A DNA stretch of 40,532 nucleotides, from positions 1 to 40,532 of the forward strand of contig JAGGUL010000052.1 of the NCBI GenBank assembly GCA_021158525.1. The letters are read 5' to 3'. Each line of letters starts with the position of its first letter. Within the stretch, counting starts at the first letter, position 1. Shown piece by piece: positions 7,780-14,266 of this stretch. This stretch comes from Candidatus Hydrothermota bacterium (GTDB lineage: Bacteria > Hydrothermota > Hydrothermia > B15-G9 > DRBW01). The notes under the pieces were generated by a model, which ran no database searches, was not told the DNA's origin, and worked only from the letters and a program-made list of their open reading frames with translations. Both the position numbers and the translations under genes were made by a program.

Positions 7780-8762
7780 CATCCCCACCTCATCAGGACT
7801 GCCCCCCATGTGAAGCCAGCCCCAAAGGAAACCAGAAGCACGATATCGCCCTTCTTGAGCAGTCCTTTTTCCTGCATCTCCGAAAGGGCGATTGGAATCG
7901 AAGCGGCGCTCGTGTTTCCGTACTTATCTATGTTCACATAAACCTTTTCGGGGGGAAGGCCGAGCTTCTCCCTCGTGGAATCGATGATCCTGATGTTGGC
8001 CTGGTGCGGTACGAGCCAGGTTATATCCTCGGGGCTCATGCCGGCTTTCTCCAGCACTATTAGCGCTGACTGCTGCATCCACTGAACTGCATGTCGGAAA
8101 ACCTCTCTCCCCTTCATCTTGAGATAATGCTGCCTGTTTTTGATCGTTTCCTCCGAGGTAGGCATCCGAGAGCCGCCAGCAGGAAGATACAGGAGGTTGC
8201 CCAGCTCGCCGTCTCCTCCGAGATAAGTCGATATTATCCCGAATTCGCTGTCGTCCTTTACGAGCACCGCAGCCCCGGAGCCGTCTCCGAAAAGGACGGC
8301 GGTGTTCCTGTCCAAAGGATCCATTATTCTAGTGAGCACCTCCGTCCCTATAAGCAGTCCAGTCCTGTAAGTATCGCCAAGGGAAAGAAGGCCTCTCATT
8401 AACTCGAGGCCATATATAAAGCCGGGACAGGCGGCCTCCATGTCAAAGCAAGGCCTTTCCCTTATCCCGAGTCTCGCCTGAACGAGGCAGGCTGTGGCCG
8501 GAAAGCTCATATCCGGGGTAACTGTGGCTACAACGATGACGTCGAGATCCTGCGGCCGTACTCCAGCCCTGGCCAGGGCGACCCTGGCTGCCTCATAGGA
8601 AAGATCCGAGTTCGCCTGGTCCGGCGATGCATATCGGCGCTCCTTTATTCCCGTCCTGGTGACTATCCACTCATCGGAAGTATCCATTATCTTTTCCAGA
8701 TCCTGGTTGGTGACCACCTTATCCGGGACATAGTGGCCTATCCCGATTATCCTGACTCCCAT
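7779..8762 (-). CDS. fabH: 3-oxoacyl-ACP synthase III (FabH)
   Basis: Condenses acetyl-CoA (or a branched acyl-CoA) with malonyl-ACP to begin fatty acid synthesis. The 327-residue length is normal. The Cys-His-Asn triad is visible: Cys112 in MEAACPGFIYGLE, the His in WLVPHQANIRIID and the Asn in GNTSAASIPIAL. The N-terminus (IIGIGHYVPDKVVTNQDLE) and TSDEWIVTRTGIKERR are typical. AAGGAGGG precedes the ATG. It lies between an M50 protease and an IMPase-family gene, with the usual fab neighbours (fabD, acpP, plsX) absent. Confidence 0.95.
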   Translation of the reverse strand: MGVRIIGIGHYVPDKVVTNQDLEKIMDTSDEWIVTRTGIKERRYASPDQANSDLSYEAARVALARAGVRPQDLDVIVVATVTPDMSFPATACLVQARLGIRERPCFDMEAACPGFIYGLELMRGLLSLGDTYRTGLLIGTEVLTRIMDPLDRNTAVLFGDGSGAAVLVKDDSEFGIISTYLGGDGELGNLLYLPAGGSRMPTSEETIKNRQHYLKMKGREVFRHAVQWMQQSALIVLEKAGMSPEDITWLVPHQANIRIIDSTREKLGLPPEKVYVNIDKYGNTSAASIPIALSEMQEKGLLKKGDIVLLVSFGAGFTWGAVLMRWG

Positions 8763-8780
8763 TTTTCCCTCCTTATGAAT

Positions 8781-9413
8781 CTATACTCCAAACAAGCCGA
8801 AAAGGATCTTAGAAGAAAACGACAGCATTCCCTTCAGGTAAATCGAAAGGGGATCGATTCCCACGAGCCTCGGCAAGAGAATCAGAATGAGAATAAAAAT
8901 AGGCCCCATCCTCTCGATGTTGTAGAGGGTATAGCTCGGCCGTGCGAAGCCGGTAACTATCCTCCAGCCATCGAGAGGAGGGATGGGAAGCAAGTTAAAA
9001 AATGCCAGAAGCAGGTTTATGAAAACCATCGTGTAAAGAAGGGAGCGAAGGGAACCGGCAAAAGCGGCCGGAAAAAAGCCAGAGGGTATGAACTTCATCA
9101 GAACCGCCGATCCTATGGCAAGCAGAAAGTTGGACACCGGCCCCGCCAGGGCCACAAAGACTATATCCTCCCTCCTTCTCAAGTAGTTGGGATTTACCGG
9201 CACAGGTTTGGCCCATCCTATCCTTATCACATAGAGCATGACGAGGCCCAGAGGATCGATATGCTTGAGCGGATTCAGAGTCAACCTCCCCGCGAGTTTG
9301 GCTGTAGGATCGCCGAATTTATAGGCAACCCACCCGTGGGCGTATTCATGAACGGTCAAAGCGAGCAGTATGACCGGTGTGAGTAAGATAACCTGTGTGA
9401 AGAAATCTCCCAC
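8781..9413 (-). CDS. Site-2 protease family (M50) membrane metalloprotease
   Basis: A 210-residue multi-pass membrane protein with the zinc motif HEYAH (H22, E23, H26) in the first transmembrane segment and the second conserved motif FNLLPIPPLDGW (N140 to D148), which supplies the third zinc ligand. No PDZ domain is present, so it is the short M50B/rhomboid-like-architecture type and not the RseP type, even though dxr is also in the window. It cleaves within membranes; the substrate is unknown. It starts with GTG, chosen because AGGAG stands 6 bases upstream, one base after the DUF212 gene stop. Confidence 0.87.
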   Translation of the reverse strand: MGDFFTQVILLTPVILLALTVHEYAHGWVAYKFGDPTAKLAGRLTLNPLKHIDPLGLVMLYVIRIGWAKPVPVNPNYLRRREDIVFVALAGPVSNFLLAIGSAVLMKFIPSGFFPAAFAGSLRSLLYTMVFINLLLAFFNLLPIPPLDGWRIVTGFARPSYTLYNIERMGPIFILILILLPRLVGIDPLSIYLKGMLSFSSKILFGLFGV

Positions 9414-9414
9414 C

Positions 9415-9858
9415 TCAAACTCCTATGAGAAGGGCTATAGCCACGCCCATGAAGGCGCCGACGAAGACCTCGAGGGGCGTATGTCCCAGAAGCTCTCTCA
9501 GCCTCTCTTCCCTTATCCTGTGTTCGATCTGTAACTCGTCGATCATCCTGTTGATAACCTCAGCCTGTTTCCCCGCAGCTCTTCTCACTCCGGCTGCGTC
9601 GTACATAATTATAAAGCTTATGATCAGTGTCACGCCGAAAAGGGCCGAGTTAAACCCTTCTTTAAGGCCGACCATCGTGGAAAGCGCCATGACCGTTGCC
9701 GAATGTGAGCTCGGCATGCCGCCCGTCCTGATGAACCACCTGACATCGGGCCTGCCATCTCTGAGATAATAGAGAAAGAACTTGAATAGCTGGGCGAGCA
9801 TTCCCGTGAGGGCAGGAACCCATAAAACCCTGTTGTCGAAAATGCCGCTGAACCCCAT
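9415..9858 (-). CDS. Divergent PAP2 family (DUF212) membrane protein
   Basis: A 147-residue protein with about four hydrophobic segments. The family signature is clear: TGGMPSSHSATVMALS, a relic of the PAP2 phosphatase SRxxxxxH-like motif, and YDAAGVRRAAGKQAEVIN. The short coiled-coil-like ELQIEHRIREERLREL precedes HTPLEVFVGAFMG. Function is not established; a role in lipid or prenyl phosphate handling is plausible because the gene overlaps the prenyl diphosphate synthase stop (TAATG). The start is MGFSGIFDNR; an earlier start would fall inside the synthase. Confidence 0.85.
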   Translation of the reverse strand: MGFSGIFDNRVLWVPALTGMLAQLFKFFLYYLRDGRPDVRWFIRTGGMPSSHSATVMALSTMVGLKEGFNSALFGVTLIISFIIMYDAAGVRRAAGKQAEVINRMIDELQIEHRIREERLRELLGHTPLEVFVGAFMGVAIALLIGV

Positions 9859-10751
9859 TACTCGCTCCTCTCCACTATGTAATCGGCAAGCTCCACGAGA
9901 ACCCAGCCTTTTTCCTCGCCGATTTTCTCCCTGATGAGCTCCTTGATCCGATCCCTCAGAGCCCTGGCATCTGAAAGGGCGGCCTCCACTCCCTTCAACC
10001 TCACGTAGGTGCACTTGCCTCTCTCCAGATCCTTTTTGACGCCCTTCCCCATCTTCTCTTTCTCACCGATCTCGTCCAGGATGTCATCGGTGATCTGGAA
10101 GACGAGCCCCAGCTCGGCCCCCACCTGGCGGAGCGTCGACAGGAGATCCTCCCCTGCCCTGCCGACTATACCTCCCACGGCGAGGGAACAGGAAATCAGG
10201 GCGGCTGTCTTCCTCCTGTGGATGTCAATGACAAGGCCTTCGCTCGGCTCCACGCCCTCGGATATCAGGTCGAGCACCTGACCGCCCGTGAGGCCCTCGG
10301 GTCCCGTAGCCCTTGTGATCTCGCGGATGACCGCTACTTTCACCTCTGCGGGAGCATCCGCCTCAGCTATCAGGCGAAAGGAGTGAGAAAAAAGCGCATC
10401 ACCGGCCAGTATGGCCAGCCCCTCGCCGAAGACCTTATGGCTCGAAGGCTTGCCCCGCCTCATGTCGTCATCGTCCATGGCAGGCAGGTCGTCATGGATA
10501 AGGGAAAAGGTGTGTATCAGTTCAAGGGCAGCGGCAAAAGGAAGGACCTCGGAAATATCTTTCCCTCCGGCTATCTCGTACCCGACTATGGCGAGGATCG
10601 GCCTCAACCTCTTGCCTCCGGCGAAAAGGGTGTATCGCATGGCCCTGTGAAGTATCGGGGGAAAATCGGATTCCCCTGGAAGGAGAGCGTCCAGAGCCCT
10701 ATCCACCAGGTCCTTTCTCTCAGTCCAGTAGCTTTTAAGTCGCCCCTTCAT
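9858..10751 (-). CDS. ispA: Polyprenyl (farnesyl/geranylgeranyl) diphosphate synthase
   Basis: Trans-prenyltransferase that condenses isopentenyl diphosphate onto allylic diphosphates to make C15 or C20 chains for quinones, undecaprenyl phosphate or other isoprenoids. At 297 residues it has the normal length. The first Asp-rich motif DDLPAMDDDDMRRG (D87 onward) has the two-residue insertion and the aromatic residue five positions upstream that mark type II bacterial FPP synthase. The second, QITDDILDE, begins near 220; GGKRLRP (45-51) is the IPP-binding site. Product chain length cannot be fixed from sequence. It heads an operon whose promoter lies at 10786-10814; the ATG has only a weak AAGG upstream. 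Confidence 0.92.
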   Translation of the reverse strand: MKGRLKSYWTERKDLVDRALDALLPGESDFPPILHRAMRYTLFAGGKRLRPILAIVGYEIAGGKDISEVLPFAAALELIHTFSLIHDDLPAMDDDDMRRGKPSSHKVFGEGLAILAGDALFSHSFRLIAEADAPAEVKVAVIREITRATGPEGLTGGQVLDLISEGVEPSEGLVIDIHRRKTAALISCSLAVGGIVGRAGEDLLSTLRQVGAELGLVFQITDDILDEIGEKEKMGKGVKKDLERGKCTYVRLKGVEAALSDARALRDRIKELIREKIGEEKGWVLVELADYIVERSE

Positions 10752-10785
10752 AGCAAAGTGCCTTTTTCTCCCATATCACGGAGCA

Positions 10786-10814
10786 ATTTTAATGAAATGT
10801 GCGAAAGAGGTCAA
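10786..10814 (-). promoter_or_regulatory. Predicted promoter of the prenyl synthase operon
   Basis: Minus-strand TTGACC (10814-10809), 17 bases, then TAAAAT (10791-10786). The transcript would start near 10779, about 28 bases before the ATG at 10751. It would serve the synthase, DUF212, M50, fabH and IMPase genes. Confidence 0.55.
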
Positions 10815-10968
10815 TCTGCCGGGAGATAAGCAAAAACTGAGAGAACCCTGAGCCGGCTTTGATATTTGTCCTATTCCGGACGGTATTGCTCTCCAGCGAA
10901 GCAGTCAGCCTGAGTGGGCCACTTAATGGAAAGGAGAACGCTCTTGCCACTGAAACAAAGGCCAGCAA
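10789..10968 (-). other. Possible small secreted protein or gene remnant, start unclear
   Basis: The gap between the OmpA-like gene and the prenyl synthase holds a minus-strand open frame whose first residues (ISAFLLAFVSVARAFSFP) look like a signal peptide; about 45 further residues follow before a TAA at 10791-10789. There is no ATG or GTG ahead of the hydrophobic stretch. Only a TTG at 10968 or a CTG just after AAAAGG could start it, neither with good spacing. It may be a decayed gene, a very small secreted protein, or chance. Confidence 0.2.
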
Positions 10969-10979
10969 AAACGCACTGA

Positions 10980-11864
10980 TCAGCCTTTTCTCAGTTTTAT
11001 CTCGATAAACCTTTTGCCCGCGAGATCCCCTGTGGGGAACCTGTTTTCGGCCCTTATATAATCCTCCTTGAGGGCGATCCCCGACTTGATCATGTCCAGC
11101 ACGACTCCCGCACAGTCCCCGGCCACATCAGCCCTGTCATCGTAAACAACTATATCTATCCCGCTGACGAACTCCTCCCTGGCCATGTTCATGGCCTCCC
11201 TCAACACATCGTTCCCCCAGGGAGTGAGCTTGAAAAGTTCGGGATCATAAGCCCTGGAGGCTTCGATCCTTATGACGATCTCGCGCCCCTTTCTAAATGC
11301 AAAAGCGGGAACATTGATGTGCTCCAGCATAAGGGTCACGGTATCCTTATCCACCACATCTAACATGCAGGCATAGGGAGTGCCTATCTCCAGCAACTTC
11401 CCGTCATCGGTGAGGCCGTCCCACTCGATCTTTTCGGGAGGTCGCCCCTTCCCGCTCAAGGTCTTCACGGGAGTTCCCGCAGGATCTATTATCCTCAGCC
11501 GCCAGAACCTGTACCTGCGCCTCACTTTCCCGGGAAGTTCTATCGTTATCCTGTCGACAAGTTTCTTCGAGGGCAGAGGTTCTCTCAAAAATCCCGAGTG
11601 CTGCACGATCCCGGGGAAAAGGGCCACTTTCATTTTACGGTCGAACTCACCCTGTACCTTAATCTCCTTGCCGACGAGAAGGGTATCGAGGGCCTCGACG
11701 GGATCGAGCCAGAGTCCGAGAAGGGGCTTGGGCTCGTCGATCTTGATCTCAGCCTGCGCCTCGATCACCTCTTTCCTCACGATTTTTCCGCTGTCAGGCT
11801 CCTGACCCGCAAGGGCCGAAGCCAGACAGAAGACTGCAAAAATCAAACTCACCGAATCTCTCAT
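10980..11864 (-). CDS. Periplasmic protein with FlgD-like and degenerate OmpA-like domains, in the Ton operon
   Basis: A 294-residue exported protein with signal peptide MRDSVSLIFAVFCLASALAG. The middle part reads like a FlgD-type Ig domain (WRLRIIDPAGTPVKTLSG then IEWDGLTDDGK, about 145-185). The last 85 residues follow the OmpA/Pal layout: FKLTPWGNDVLREAM, then GIDIVVYDDRADVAGD, DMIKSGIALKEDYIRAE and a final beta strand. The usual peptidoglycan-binding Asp/Arg pattern (NxxLSxxRA) is not recognisable. Position as last gene of the TPR-ExbB-ExbD-ExbD-TonB operon recalls Pal in Tol-Pal clusters. The start is ATG at 11864 behind GAGGTGG; the frame extends upstream only to a GTG inside that ribosome site. 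The function is inferred. Confidence 0.7.
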   Translation of the reverse strand: MRDSVSLIFAVFCLASALAGQEPDSGKIVRKEVIEAQAEIKIDEPKPLLGLWLDPVEALDTLLVGKEIKVQGEFDRKMKVALFPGIVQHSGFLREPLPSKKLVDRITIELPGKVRRRYRFWRLRIIDPAGTPVKTLSGKGRPPEKIEWDGLTDDGKLLEIGTPYACMLDVVDKDTVTLMLEHINVPAFAFRKGREIVIRIEASRAYDPELFKLTPWGNDVLREAMNMAREEFVSGIDIVVYDDRADVAGDCAGVVLDMIKSGIALKEDYIRAENRFPTGDLAGKRFIEIKLRKG

Positions 11865-11874
11865 TTCCTCCACC

Positions 11875-12819
11875 TCATTTTAACACGAATTTGACCACGA
11901 GAATTCCCCATTGTATCTTATCTTTCAGAGCCTCCGGCAGGGGCTCGAACCGCCATCTCTTCAAAGCATTGATGACGGCATCGTCCAGCTCAGGATATCC
12001 CGAGCTGGATTCCACGAAAATACTCGAGCCCTTTACTTCTCCAGACGGCAACACCAGAAATCTCACGACCACCGTACCCGAAATGCCCTTTCTCTTCGCC
12101 CTGACAGGGTACTCGGGCAGCACCTTTCTCAAGATTTTCCTGTCCTTGACCTCGCCCCCTATGGAGAGGCTGGACTTCGCCTTCCTCTGGGCCGGCAAAG
12201 GCTTGAGCTGCTTTTTCTCCTCGATCTTTATTTCCTTTTTCTTCTCGGGCACATAGGTTTTTTCGAGCTCTATTTTTTTCTCGATGCCGGCCTGCCCGGA
12301 AAGAGAAACCAGGCCACCGCTTCCAACGGGGGCAGTTCTCTTCTCCAATTTCACCGGCTCTTCCTTCAATATCTCCGCAGTGCTCTTCAATTTGCTCTCA
12401 TCGGTGCTGAGGGCTATCACGTCCTCCACAGGTATGCCGGCCACGGGCTCAACTTTCTCGAGATCGATGAGGGCCTGCGTCTCCAGTTTCTTGTGACCGT
12501 CAAGGTCGATCTTCGGGGTCTCTATCGGCTCCGGAGCCGTCTCCTCGGCAACATGGATCTTCTCGATGGCAGGAGGGGGAGCCTCCTTCTCCTCGGAGCG
12601 TCCTGCCAGCAACGAGAGGATGTCGGGGTTCTCAGAAACTATCGGCGACTTTTTAATCACCTTCTGAGCACTGGGGGGATAGCTCATATCCACAAAGGTG
12701 ACCTCCCTTATTTTCTCCGCCTCGGCCTCCTCCTTCCTGCTGTCAAGGTAGGCGATCAGGGCGAGGTGGATCAGAACCGAAGCGGCTATTGCCAGGTAAA
12801 GGGAGATCCTTCCGTTCAT
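11875..12819 (-). CDS. tonB: TonB-family energy transducer
   Basis: Transmits proton-motive energy from ExbB/ExbD to outer-membrane receptors. The 314-residue protein has an N-terminal anchor (about 6-24), a long charged, proline-containing periplasmic stretch (30-220) and a TonB C-terminal domain (about 225-314) with LPEYPVRAKRKGISGTVVV, SSSGYPELDDAVINALKRW and FEPLP. It overlaps the second exbD by 4 bases (ATGA). The BtuB-like receptor at 19490-21217 is an obvious client. The presence of a true TonB C-domain argues against TolA, although the operon also recalls Tol-Pal. Confidence 0.93.
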   Translation of the reverse strand: MNGRISLYLAIAASVLIHLALIAYLDSRKEEAEAEKIREVTFVDMSYPPSAQKVIKKSPIVSENPDILSLLAGRSEEKEAPPPAIEKIHVAEETAPEPIETPKIDLDGHKKLETQALIDLEKVEPVAGIPVEDVIALSTDESKLKSTAEILKEEPVKLEKRTAPVGSGGLVSLSGQAGIEKKIELEKTYVPEKKKEIKIEEKKQLKPLPAQRKAKSSLSIGGEVKDRKILRKVLPEYPVRAKRKGISGTVVVRFLVLPSGEVKGSSIFVESSSGYPELDDAVINALKRWRFEPLPEALKDKIQWGILVVKFVLK

Positions 12820-13223
12820 AATCTCTTCTCTTTTTTCTTCACGGTGGCAAAGGCTATCCTCTTTGCACCGAGAGATTTAACTACAGACAAAAGATCGATA
12901 ACCTTGCCGAAATGTTCCTTCTTGTCGGCCCTGATAATGGTCAGCCTGTATGGATCTTTCTCGTAGTACTGCTTGAGCCTGGCTTTCAGGCTATCGGGCG
13001 ATATGGGGCGATCGTTGAGGGTGAGGAGGCCTTCGGGCGTGATCGTGATGCTGAGGTTCTCCTCCAATTTCGTCTCCGCCGTTCCGGTCTCCGGCAAATT
13101 CACCTTTGTGCTGGAATGGGTCAAAAGCACTGGTGCTGTCACCATCAGCATTATCAGCACAAGCATGGCAACGCCGGCCATGGGAACGATCGTCTCCGAA
13201 ACGGTATCTTTGAAGTGATTCAT
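12816..13223 (-). CDS. ExbD/TolR-family protein lacking the proton-carrying Asp
   Basis: A 135-residue single-pass protein with a short cytoplasmic N-terminus, one transmembrane helix (about 12-34) and a periplasmic ExbD domain (STKVNLPETG, LTLNDRPISPDSL). Aligned with ExbD/TolR, the helix reads IVPMAGVAMLVLIMLMVTAP, where the family has VP-x-x-D-V. The invariant Asp (Asp25 in E. coli ExbD) is therefore Gly17 here. The neighbouring ExbD at 13220-13633 keeps it. The protein probably works as the non-protonatable half of a heterodimer. It overlaps both neighbours by 4 bases. Confidence 0.88.
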   Translation of the reverse strand: MNHFKDTVSETIVPMAGVAMLVLIMLMVTAPVLLTHSSTKVNLPETGTAETKLEENLSITITPEGLLTLNDRPISPDSLKARLKQYYEKDPYRLTIIRADKKEHFGKVIDLLSVVKSLGAKRIAFATVKKKEKRL

Positions 13224-13633
13224 CCTCTCCTCCTCAAAATCACAAGTTCTGCCGCTCCCTTCTCTTTTGAAAGGTCGAGGATTTCTATCACCCTCTCGTA
13301 GTCAACCGACGTATCGGCGGAGACGATAACTTTTCTGTCGGCACTCCGCTTCAGAAGCTCGGGGAGCAACTTCCCCAGTTCTTTCCTGTCGACGGGCTCG
13401 TCGTTCAGAAGGATACTTCCGTCGGACTTCAGGTAGATGTTGACCTTTATATCGCTGGAGGGTTTTCCCTTCGTCGCGGCCACCCCTGGGGCATTCACGA
13501 AAATGCCCGTCTCAAAGACAAAAGGAAGGGCCACCACAAACATTATAAGAAGGGAAAGGGACACGTCCACAAGAGGGACTATGTTGACCTTCCCCCGTCG
13601 TATTCCCTCGTATTTCCTCTTACCTCGCCTCAT
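13220..13633 (-). CDS. exbD: Biopolymer transport protein ExbD
   Basis: A 137-residue ExbD with a basic N-terminus (RRGKRKYEGIRRGK), a transmembrane helix containing NIVPLVDVSLSLLIMFVVA and the essential Asp at residue 23, and a periplasmic domain with ILLNDEPVDRKELG and VSADTSVDYERVIEILD. It carries protons through the ExbB pentamer and drives TonB. It overlaps exbB by 14 bases and the second exbD by 4, implying coupled translation. Confidence 0.93.
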   Translation of the reverse strand: MRRGKRKYEGIRRGKVNIVPLVDVSLSLLIMFVVALPFVFETGIFVNAPGVAATKGKPSSDIKVNIYLKSDGSILLNDEPVDRKELGKLLPELLKRSADRKVIVSADTSVDYERVIEILDLSKEKGAAELVILRRRG

Positions 13634-14264
13634 CGCTGGCTCTGTGGTGAGACCCCACGAGGAGATAGAGCAGTTTAGACTTCATCGCCTCCATCTCATT
13701 TACCGTGTCCAGGGCCTTATTTGCGAAGTAGTTATAGAAAACCACAACGGGAATCGCGATGATAAGTCCGAAAGCCGTCGTGAGGAGCGCTTCAGCTATG
13801 CCCGAGGCGACCACAGCAGGCCCTCCCGATCCCGTCACAGCTATGTTGTGAAAGGCCTTGATGAGGCCGACAACGGTTCCCAGAAGTCCGAGAAGGGGTG
13901 CAATAGTGCCTATGGACCCCAGGGCTCCCAGATACCTCTCCATCGCCCTCCGTTCATCGAGAACCGTGCTCTCGAGCAGTTCGTTCATGCCATCTTCGTC
14001 GAGGTCGTCGTTCTCCAGCGCTATCCTGATGAGATTGGACACAGGATCTTTCCTGCCCCTGAGCAGTTCGAGGGCCTCTTCCTTCCTTCCCGAACGCAAC
14101 AGGTTCTTTATCCTGTTGAAAAGCTTGCCCCCGCTCTTCCTGCGCCTCAGCCAGAAAACATATCTCTCGATCACGAAGGCCAGAGCCATAATCGAGACCA
14201 GTAAGAGCAGGTCCATAACCCAGCTGGACTTAAATATCTGAAACAGGCTGCTTCCCAACACCAT
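13620..14264 (-). CDS. exbB: MotA/TolQ/ExbB proton channel protein
   Basis: A 214-residue inner-membrane protein with three hydrophobic segments: one near 17-35 and two in the conserved channel region, ALGSIGTIAPLLGLLGTVVG (about 114-133) and GIAEALLTTAFGLIIAIPVV (about 155-174). Together with ExbD it forms the ion channel that energises TonB. Only 2 bases separate it from the end of the TPR gene upstream. A TolQ assignment is possible from sequence alone; the TonB in the same operon favours ExbB. Confidence 0.92.
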   Translation of the reverse strand: MVLGSSLFQIFKSSWVMDLLLLVSIMALAFVIERYVFWLRRRKSGGKLFNRIKNLLRSGRKEEALELLRGRKDPVSNLIRIALENDDLDEDGMNELLESTVLDERRAMERYLGALGSIGTIAPLLGLLGTVVGLIKAFHNIAVTGSGGPAVVASGIAEALLTTAFGLIIAIPVVVFYNYFANKALDTVNEMEAMKSKLLYLLVGSHHRASDEAR

Positions 14265-14266
14265 CT

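Noticed and set aside
11911-12966. A 351-codon open frame on the plus strand
   Set aside because: It is opposite tonB and the second exbD, both clearly coding on the minus strand; no family features are seen.
11875-14264. Naming the operon tolQ-tolR-tolA
   Set aside because: The last domain of the 314-residue protein is a clear TonB C-terminal domain and no TolB propeller is present, so Ton is the better name, with Tol-like features noted.
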